Notes under the pieces: generated by a model
Databases searched by the model: none
Told to the model about the DNA's origin: nothing
What the model saw: only the letters and a program-made list of their open reading frames with translations
Part shown: one piece after another, positions 51,342 to 56,590 of the stretch
Layout of the letters: each line of letters opens with the position of its first letter
Numbering within the stretch: the first letter of the stretch is position 1
Made by a program: the position numbers and the translations under genes
Source: Bergeriella denitrificans NBRC 102155
GTDB lineage: Bacteria; Pseudomonadota; Gammaproteobacteria; Burkholderiales; Neisseriaceae
Assembly (NCBI RefSeq): GCF_001592185.1
Contig: NZ_BCWL01000003.1
Span: 1-56,590 of the forward strand
Direction of reading: 5' to 3'
DNA: 56,590 nt

Positions 51342-52247
51342 TCAGCGGATCAACACCGTGCTGTATTTTTTGACAATCCCCGCCTGTATCGGCATCTGCA
51401 ATTTATCCGCGCTGCGCACCACGCCGAGCATCAGCTTATTGAGCCGGCGCGTATTGCCGCCGCTCTCCTTAACCAGCGCCGCCACCGTCTCATCATCGGC
51501 CGACGGCAGGGCGGCGCGGGCGATTTTGTCCAACTCGGCATCCGGCAAAGTGTCGCCCAGCGCCACCGCAATGCTCACCCGGCTATAAAGCTGCACCAGC
51601 TCGCCGCGCTTGCCGCGCAGATTGACAATCAGGCGCGGCATACCGCTTAACACCAGCCCGATATCGGTCTCATCATGCAGACGGCGCAGCAGTTCAAGAG
51701 CGCGCAGGGGCAGGTTTTCCGCTTCGTCCACCACCAGCAGCCGTTTGGAGTCGCGCAGGCGCTCGGCCACCGCCTCAAACACCTCGTTGAGCGTGCCCGA
51801 TGTCGGCACGCGCACCGCCGCCGCAATCTTGCGCATCAACACCTGCGCGGTGTAGCTCGGATTGGTCTCAATCAGGATCGCGGTCGGATTTTCGCGGCAG
51901 TATTCGCGCACCGCCATGGTTTTGCCCAAGCCCGCCTGGCCGTAGATCACCGCCACCTCGCAATCATGATGCACATCATTCATCACTTCATGGATGCGGC
52001 GCGCCGTCTTGGTCGGCACAAACACCTGATGCAGCTGCGCCCGCGCGCTGTTGGCCGCCACCCGTTCCAGATAATCGCGGATCTTGGCTTCGATCGTATT
52101 GAGATTGCCGCCGTATTTTTGGTATTTCTTGCCGAGATACATATTGATCGCCGCCGGCGCCACGGTAACCGCGCGCGCCAACTGGCTTTGGCTCAAGCCG
52201 CTCTTTTGATAATGCTCGACAAATTGCTCATGCAGTTTTTGGTCCAT
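51342..52247 (-). CDS. MuB-like AAA+ transposition ATPase
   Basis: A 301-residue protein that captures target DNA and stimulates the transposase. An N-terminal HTH (LSQSQLARAVTVAPAAINMYL) is followed by Walker A GQAGLGKT (residues 103-110) and Walker B LLVVDEAEN (about 170). The C-terminal helical domain carries ESGGNTRRLNKLMLG. It starts one base after the transposase stop. Confidence 0.92.
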   Translation of the reverse strand: MDQKLHEQFVEHYQKSGLSQSQLARAVTVAPAAINMYLGKKYQKYGGNLNTIEAKIRDYLERVAANSARAQLHQVFVPTKTARRIHEVMNDVHHDCEVAVIYGQAGLGKTMAVREYCRENPTAILIETNPSYTAQVLMRKIAAAVRVPTSGTLNEVFEAVAERLRDSKRLLVVDEAENLPLRALELLRRLHDETDIGLVLSGMPRLIVNLRGKRGELVQLYSRVSIAVALGDTLPDAELDKIARAALPSADDETVAALVKESGGNTRRLNKLMLGVVRSADKLQMPIQAGIVKKYSTVLIR

Positions 52248-54314
52248 TTATTCTTCCTCCAAATCGGTTTTAAACAACACAATATCGTCATCTCTTGCCA
52301 CCAATGGCCGGCTCATCAACACATCGCTGCCCGATGCCTGCCGCCATTGCGCCCCAAACAATTCATCCAGCGCCGCCGCCTGCTCCAGTGCGGGATTAAG
52401 CTCCGCTTTGGCCAAAGCAATCGCCTGTTCCGAGCGCTTGATCCGGCCTTGTGCGCGCTGTTCGGCCAACTGATCCCGCCGCGAGAGCGGAAAGGCCGAG
52501 CGCTTATTGCCGTTGAGTTTGGCCTTGGTCAAAAACTTGCCGTCCAAGTCATACACCACCACGGTTTGTGCATCGTCCAAGTCATAAGCCACGCGCACCT
52601 CGTCTTTGTGGTATTGCGCCAGATCCTCGCTAAAATATTGATTGGTAAACAAATCAATCCAGCCGCGCTGCACCTTGCGGATCTCCTGCGGCATAAACAG
52701 CATATCCAGCTCCTGTTGGCTCAGGTAATCCGGTGTGATTCCGCCGTCTGCGAGCCGCTTGTCGCGGTATTCCGCCGGCGTGTAGCGGCTGCCGTCGGCT
52801 TTTTTCGGCAATTCCGAGTGCGGCCGCGCGTTGTAGGCATCGATACAGGCCGCAACATCGGCGATAAACCGGCTCCAGCTGGGCAGCTTTTGCAGATAGC
52901 GCTGCTGCTCATCGGTCAGCGCCTTGCCCTTATCCAGCGCGTTAAAAGCGCTCTCCATCTTGCGGTAAATCAGCGACTGCGTGCTGCTGTCCATGCCCGC
53001 GCCGACAAAGGTCTCATATTGCCGCGCCAGCGCAATCAGATTGTCCTGCCACCAGCGCTCGATAATGCCGCGCCCTTGCGGATTGCCGGGCAAGCCCGTC
53101 TCATGGTGGATACCCAAACGGGCGGTGAGGCCGGTGATCTCATGGTCAATCGTCTTGCCGGTCTGGCCGGCGCCGTTATCCGAGTAATACATCAGCGGCA
53201 CACCAAAATGCTTGATGCCGATCCGCAGCCCGTCGGCCACCGCCACGCAGCTTTCCGCGAGCGACACCGAAAACCCCATCACCATCCTGCTGCAGCCGTC
53301 AATCAACACAGTAACCTCGGGCTTAAACGGCCGCCCGTGCAGCGGATGCGCCACCTTGGCCTTAAAGCTGTGGCCGTCGCCGATCCACACATCATTGGGA
53401 TTAAGCGCATCCCAATCGCGCTTAACATAGGGCAAAATCGCCTTATACGCCGCGCCCGTCTTGCGGCCGCGCTCCTGCATAATCATCGGCAGCTTGCCCC
53501 ACACCCGGGTTACTTGCCGCAGCGTGGGCAGCTGCTCCGGCCGCTGCTCGCGCTGCCAGGCCGCCGCAAACACCCGATACGATTCCGACAAAGACGGTGC
53601 GCTCGGGATACAGTGCACCTTGGCAAAGTGCGGCAGCCAGCCGTAGGCCATAATCGGCGTTTCCTGCTTGGTGGTCTTCGGTGCCAGCAGCGCCAGACGC
53701 TCGGCGGGGGTCTGCCCGTGTTTATAATCCTGCACCCAGCCCATCAGCGAGCGGGCAGATAATTTAGCCTTGCCGCCGCTGCGGGCATTGGCCAGCGGCA
53801 CCGCCGCCACCAACACCGCATCCGCCGTGCCCGTTTCGATGCGTTCAATCAAGAGCGCAATCGCAGGCTTAAGCGCCAAACCGGCCACACGGTGGATATG
53901 CAGCACCGCCGATGCCAACGCCATCCGCGCATGGGCGCAGTCTTTCTGCTTCTGGGTGTATCCTTTCATCAGGTCGTCCAGCGGGATCATCAGCTGCGCT
54001 TCACGCCGCAGCGCCACCCCGAGCTTTTTGGGCTTGGCCGCCGGCGGATTCCCAACCACCGCCACCGGCAACTGATCCGCCCGGCTCAAAATTTCCGCCG
54101 CCTGTTTTTCGCGGATGGCGGTTTGGATTTCAGGCGGCAATCCGGTAAGCGGATACATCCGTTTTTTTCCGCCCCGGCCAATACCATCTTGCCACTCAAC
54201 CGGCCAACCTTGCTTTTTTGCGCGGTGCTCAACCGCTTGCCGGGTGGCGGGCAGACAAGCCAGATTCATGCTTGCCAAATCGGCGGCCGAGAGCAGGTTA
54301 TTCGTCGTCCTCAT
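52248..54314 (-). CDS. MuA-like DDE transposase
   Basis: A 688-residue transposase/integrase. The N-terminal winged-helix region (ACLPATRQAVEHRAKKQGW) is the Mu-type DNA-binding domain. The catalytic triad is Asp313 in IGDGHSFKAK, Asp379 in YYSDNGAGQ and Glu419 in RGIIERWWQ, all in the MuA contexts. The C-terminus binds the B partner. GGAGG precedes the ATG at 54314, 17 bases inside the previous gene. All catalytic residues are intact. Confidence 0.95.
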   Translation of the reverse strand: MRTTNNLLSAADLASMNLACLPATRQAVEHRAKKQGWPVEWQDGIGRGGKKRMYPLTGLPPEIQTAIREKQAAEILSRADQLPVAVVGNPPAAKPKKLGVALRREAQLMIPLDDLMKGYTQKQKDCAHARMALASAVLHIHRVAGLALKPAIALLIERIETGTADAVLVAAVPLANARSGGKAKLSARSLMGWVQDYKHGQTPAERLALLAPKTTKQETPIMAYGWLPHFAKVHCIPSAPSLSESYRVFAAAWQREQRPEQLPTLRQVTRVWGKLPMIMQERGRKTGAAYKAILPYVKRDWDALNPNDVWIGDGHSFKAKVAHPLHGRPFKPEVTVLIDGCSRMVMGFSVSLAESCVAVADGLRIGIKHFGVPLMYYSDNGAGQTGKTIDHEITGLTARLGIHHETGLPGNPQGRGIIERWWQDNLIALARQYETFVGAGMDSSTQSLIYRKMESAFNALDKGKALTDEQQRYLQKLPSWSRFIADVAACIDAYNARPHSELPKKADGSRYTPAEYRDKRLADGGITPDYLSQQELDMLFMPQEIRKVQRGWIDLFTNQYFSEDLAQYHKDEVRVAYDLDDAQTVVVYDLDGKFLTKAKLNGNKRSAFPLSRRDQLAEQRAQGRIKRSEQAIALAKAELNPALEQAAALDELFGAQWRQASGSDVLMSRPLVARDDDIVLFKTDLEEE

Positions 54315-54780
54315 CTTGGCCTCCAAAACAGAGTTCAGGGGTTTGAGCCAACTTTAAGTTTTCGCGCTGATAGGCCAAAACTGCCAATAAATTACTTAAT
54401 GCTTCGATAGTTTCGTCCACGCCGCTGCCGTCTTCATACCATTTCGCCAGTTTTGCCAGCGCATCAGCTGCCTGAGTATTCACTGCAGCCATATTTCTCG
54501 CACTGCCTTTTCGGCCGCGCGGAATATTAATCACAACACGGTTTCCCCCCATGATGCACAGGTATTCGCTCACATAATGGCAGCCTGCAAGCGCCTCAAA
54601 TTGCGCTATCCGGTTGAGTGGGATGCTGTTTTCAAGCAGCCACCGGTAATAAGTTTTAAGTTCAACGCCCATCAGATCCGCCATCACTTTTGATGGCATT
54701 CGGTTTGCTTTTGCGTATTGCTTGGTTAAAGCGATTGCGTGATCTAATGATGTTGCTTTAATATCTGCCGCTTTTCTCAT
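54298..54780 (-). CDS. HTH-containing early regulator between ner and the transposase
   Basis: A 160-residue protein. Near residue 25 is an HTH-like stretch (NRMPSKVMADLMGVELKTYYR). The C-terminal half is helical (ADALAKLAKWYEDGSGVDETI). Mu has no gene here, but other Mu-like phages carry extra regulators at this place. Not assigned to a named family. Confidence 0.6.
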   Translation of the reverse strand: MRKAADIKATSLDHAIALTKQYAKANRMPSKVMADLMGVELKTYYRWLLENSIPLNRIAQFEALAGCHYVSEYLCIMGGNRVVINIPRGRKGSARNMAAVNTQAADALAKLAKWYEDGSGVDETIEALSNLLAVLAYQRENLKLAQTPELCFGGQDEDDE

Positions 54781-54854
54781 TGTCGATTTCTCACAAAAAA
54801 GAAACTTTTGGGGTGCATAATTCTCTTTTTGGCACTAAACTGACTGCATAAACG

Positions 54855-55115
54855 TTACGCGCACTCAGCATTTGCTGCATGGAGCTGAGGCTTAAAGTTA
54901 CGTTTTGCGTATCGCTGAGGCCAGATTTCCTCAGGCTGCATTCCCAAAGCGTCTGCAATGATCCGTTCGCATTTGGGATAGGGTACGGCCAGCGCCGTTT
55001 TTAATGTATTGGGGCTCAACCCATTGGCAACGGATAACGAGCGTACTGTCCATCCCATTTTTTTGAGCGCAGCGACCACATCCGCCCGATGCCAGTCTGC
55101 TGTATTTTTTTTCAT
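54855..55115 (-). CDS. ner: Ner-like (Nlp family) transcription regulator
   Basis: An 86-residue protein starting MKKNTADWHRADVVAALKKMGW, with the Ner/Nlp HTH (VRSLSVANGLSPNTLKTAL) and PKCERIIADALGMQPEEIWPQRY. In Mu, Ner is the Cro-like repressor of the early and repressor promoters. GGAGG lies eight bases before the ATG at 55115. Confidence 0.9.
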   Translation of the reverse strand: MKKNTADWHRADVVAALKKMGWTVRSLSVANGLSPNTLKTALAVPYPKCERIIADALGMQPEEIWPQRYAKRNFKPQLHAANAECA

Positions 55116-55173
55116 TTGCACTACCTCCATTTACTTAGTTCGTTTGCTACATCTACTTGCTTAACGTGTGTGC

Positions 55174-55202
55174 ATAATACTAAGTAAATAATTCAGTAGC
55201 AA
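55174..55202 (-). promoter_or_regulatory. Early promoter (Pe) of the transposition operon
   Basis: Minus strand TTGCTA and TATTAT separated by exactly 17 bases, upstream of ner. It is embedded in repeated operator-like motifs. Confidence 0.7.
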
Positions 55203-55203
55203 G

Positions 55204-55286
55204 CTTTTGCTATGTAAAAAATACTTCAATTTGCAATTTATTCACTAAGTATATGATGTAAATAAGCATTTACTACATAGCAAAAG
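55204..55286. promoter_or_regulatory. Repressor/Ner operator region
   Basis: CTTTTGCTATGTA (55204-55216) and its exact inverse (55274-55286) flank an AT-rich core. Related GCTA/ACTAAGTA motifs recur from 55141 to 55310. The region lies between the divergent ner and repressor genes, as in the Mu operator. A possible repressor promoter is TTTACT/TTTATT (about 55269-55297), weak. Confidence 0.6.
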
Positions 55287-55342
55287 AATGGTTTATTTGC
55301 TTAGTTATTTGCTTTCTCGCATTTGCTAGGCGGGAGCCCTTT

Positions 55343-56047
55343 ATGGATGATTTTTTGACACGACTAAAATCCCTCTGGCCTGAGGATGTTAGGCCCACCA
55401 CTATTGCAAAAGAGATAGATATGTCTTTTCCGGGTTTTAAGCGGGTGTGGGATGAGGGAGCGATTCCTAAAGCTGAGAGTTTGGTTAAGATTCATGAGCG
55501 CACAGGCGTTGATTTAACTTGGCTCTTGACCGGCAAAGGCGCTCCATTTGCAGATTCACCAGCAATCGAGCCGGCAGAAGATAAGCAATATATAGTAGAG
55601 GACACATTGGGCAATTCGGTAGATGTTTCCGAGTTCGTCTTTGTTCCCCGCTACAACATTAAGGCTTCAGCCGGCAACGGTCATTACAACCAAGACCACA
55701 AATCCACGCTGCGCATGGCTTTCCGCCGTTATTGGGTCGACAACTACCTGCGCGCCAATCCTAAGGATCTGTCTGTGATTGCCGTCAAGGGCGACAGCAT
55801 GACCGGCGTGCTGGAGGACGGCGATACGATTCTGGTCAATCACGCCAAAAACCGCCCCGGCAACGGCTTATACGTTGTCCGCATCAACGATGAGCTGGTG
55901 GTTAAGCGCATCCAATCGATGCCTGGCGGCAAATTGCTGTTCACATCGGCAAATGAGGCATACGCCCCGTTTGAGATTGACTTAAGAGATGAGTCCAACG
56001 ACGTGCAAGTCGTCGGTAAAGTTGAGTGGTTCGGCCGCCAGATTTAA
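55343..56047 (+). CDS. LexA/CI-type prophage repressor (S24 peptidase)
   Basis: A 234-residue protein. An N-terminal HTH (TIAKEIDMSFPGFKRVWDEG) precedes an S24 peptidase domain with Ser152 in KGDSMTGVLEDGD and Lys189 in LVVKRIQ. The Ala-Gly pair in KASAGNG (110-111) fits a self-cleavage site, suggesting RecA-linked induction. This differs from the Mu c repressor, which is not of this class. It is the only leftmost plus-strand gene of the immunity region. Confidence 0.92.
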   Translation: MDDFLTRLKSLWPEDVRPTTIAKEIDMSFPGFKRVWDEGAIPKAESLVKIHERTGVDLTWLLTGKGAPFADSPAIEPAEDKQYIVEDTLGNSVDVSEFVFVPRYNIKASAGNGHYNQDHKSTLRMAFRRYWVDNYLRANPKDLSVIAVKGDSMTGVLEDGDTILVNHAKNRPGNGLYVVRINDELVVKRIQSMPGGKLLFTSANEAYAPFEIDLRDESNDVQVVGKVEWFGRQI

Positions 56048-56118
56048 GCCATCTTTAAATCCGGTTTAAATTCCGTCCAAAAAATCCAATCCGGCATCAA
56101 TCCGGTTCAAAAAATCGC

Positions 56119-56254
56119 TCACTTTTGTGCCATTCCGCGCAAAAGCTGATGTCCGACAAAAATCCAAAAAAAATCGCCCAAAATCCCGTTATTCAAGGAT
56201 TTCAGACGATTTACTCATCAATCTACCCGGTGCAAAAACTAACAGCACCCCACA
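56119..56254 (-). other. Prophage left end (attL) with three transposase-binding repeats
   Basis: Reading inward from the end at 56254: TAGTTTTTGCACC (56229-56241 inverse), then CAGCTTTTGCGCG (56136-56148 inverse) and, in the opposite orientation, TCACTTTTGTGCC (56119-56131). The first site is the same distance from the end (26 bases to its inner edge) as its counterpart at the right end. The spread of one terminal site and two inner ones resembles Mu L1, L2 and L3. Confidence 0.75.
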
Positions 56255-56292
56255 AAAGCCGTCTGAAAATCACTGATTTTTCAGACGGCTTT
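56255..56292. terminator. Host DUS-pair terminator displaced from ykvA
   Basis: AAAGCCGTCTGAAAAT and its inverse with a short loop, directly adjoining the prophage end. Without the prophage it would lie about 35 bases after the ykvA stop codon. Confidence 0.8.
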
Positions 56293-56387
56293 ACATATCT
56301 TTCGTGCTATAGTTGGAGAAATAAAAAATCCACTATAGTTTTCAGTAACGTATTTTCTTAGGTAGACAGAATCCGTGAGGATTCGTC

Positions 56388-56483
56388 ATTCCCGCGCAGG
56401 CGGGAGTCCAGAAGCAGAGCGTTTCAGAAGCCTATCCAAAATTGCAGCAGCACGACGTCCTGGATTCCCGCCTGCGCGGGAAT
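56388..56483. repeat. dRS3-type inverted repeat pair (NIME-like element)
   Basis: ATTCCCGCGCAGGCGGGAGT (56388-56407) and its inverse (56464-56483) flank about 56 bases. The ATTCCC...GGGAAT 20-mer is the dRS3 repeat of Neisseria, and dRS3-flanked units make up neisserial intergenic mosaic elements. The match extends a few bases on both sides (GTC and CCAG). There is no gene in the last 336 bases of the window. Confidence 0.75.
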
Positions 56484-56548
56484 GACGAAAATCTGGCGAT
56501 TTTCTGTCTGTGAAGTTCATATATTGTTGAAAACAATAAAATATCTCA

Positions 56549-56590
56549 ATATAGTCAAAGAGTAATTTCTGCTACGGCGTTGGCTCGCCC
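56549..56590. repeat. Truncated copy of the Correia-like repeat at the window edge
   Basis: ATATAGTC at 56549 and CTACGGCGTTGGCTCGCC at the very end share start and core with the element at 9625-9695. The copy is cut by the window boundary. Confidence 0.45.

Larger units (their letters stand above)
20186..56254 (-). mobile_element. Mu-like transposable prophage, about 36 kb
   Basis: The ends are TGTAACGCGCC... at 20186 and, inverted, TGTGGGGTGCT... at 56254. Their outer 26 bases align as an inverted repeat ending in TTTTGCACC on both sides. AAAG flanks each end directly, the probable target duplication, though Mu normally makes 5 bp. Between them is a full Mu-type gene set: repressor, Ner, A and B transposition proteins, Gam, GemA, Mor, lysis, terminases, portal, MuF, G, I, T, sheath, tube, tape measure, baseplate and fibre, in Mu order. 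No frame-broken structural gene was noticed, so it may be active. Confidence 0.93.

Noticed and set aside
51675-53762. 695-codon plus-strand frame across the A and B transposition genes
   Set aside because: It runs across two well-supported minus-strand genes and has the His/Arg-rich pattern of an antisense frame.
1-56590. tRNA genes, rRNA genes, CRISPR arrays and full insertion sequences
   Set aside because: Looked for on both strands by eye; none was seen. The prophage integrates by transposition and needs no tRNA site.

Overview
The window is a Neisseriaceae chromosome segment. The DNA uptake sequence (DUS) GCCGTCTGAA occurs dozens of times, usually as AGGCCGTCTGAA (the AG-DUS dialect), often as inverted pairs that form terminators. 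The AG dialect and the TCA gene order point to a Neisseria lineage outside the meningococcus/gonococcus group, which mostly uses AT-DUS. This is an inference; no species is assigned.

Layout. (1) 1-4.8 kb, plus strand: a Fur-type iron locus with a FepA-class TonB-dependent receptor, a periplasmic IroE-like siderophore esterase and a lipoprotein siderophore-binding protein. No ABC permease is next to it. (2) 5.1-7.0 kb: a GlxA-type AraC regulator divergent from a secreted metallo-beta-lactamase-fold protein. (3) 7.1-19.1 kb, minus strand: a TCA block read sdhC-sdhD-sdhA-sdhB-sdhE-gltA-sucA-sucB-MORN lipoprotein-lpdA, encoding succinate dehydrogenase, citrate synthase and the 2-oxoglutarate dehydrogenase complex. 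DUS hairpins and a conventional terminator divide it. (4) 19.8-20.1 kb: a YkvA (DUF1232) gene. (5) 20,186-56,254: a complete-looking Mu-like transposable prophage of about 36 kb. (6) 56.3 kb to the end: host sequence with a DUS terminator, a dRS3-type inverted repeat and the start of a small repeat also present at 9.6 kb.

The prophage lies right to left. Its left (immunity) end is at 56,254 and its right (tail fibre) end at 20,186. From the immunity end come a LexA/S24-type repressor (plus strand), then on the minus strand a Ner-like regulator, an HTH protein, MuA-type DDE transposase, MuB-type ATPase, small early genes, Gam, an AntA antirepressor, GemA (gp16) and a Mor activator. These are followed by the lysis cassette (GH108 endolysin, holin candidates, nested Rz/Rz1), small and large terminase, portal, MuF, gpG, protease/scaffold, capsid, neck and tail genes in Mu order, baseplate, fibre and a papain-like protein. 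Both ends carry Mu-type transposase-binding repeats at matched distances.

Accessory modules stand out from this GC-rich phage backbone by lower GC and position: a MuF C-terminal nuclease-toxin domain next to a compact intergenic element that folds into a closed three-hairpin structure with a predicted loop-loop contact (37.8-38.4 kb); a two-gene plus-strand insertion between the terminase subunits (42.5-43.2 kb); and a membrane coiled-coil protein with a structured intergenic region beside antA (48.1-49.1 kb). The tail-assembly chaperone carries an A7 slippery site and an open -1 frame, indicating programmed frameshifting. The prophage holds at least fifteen host-type DUS.
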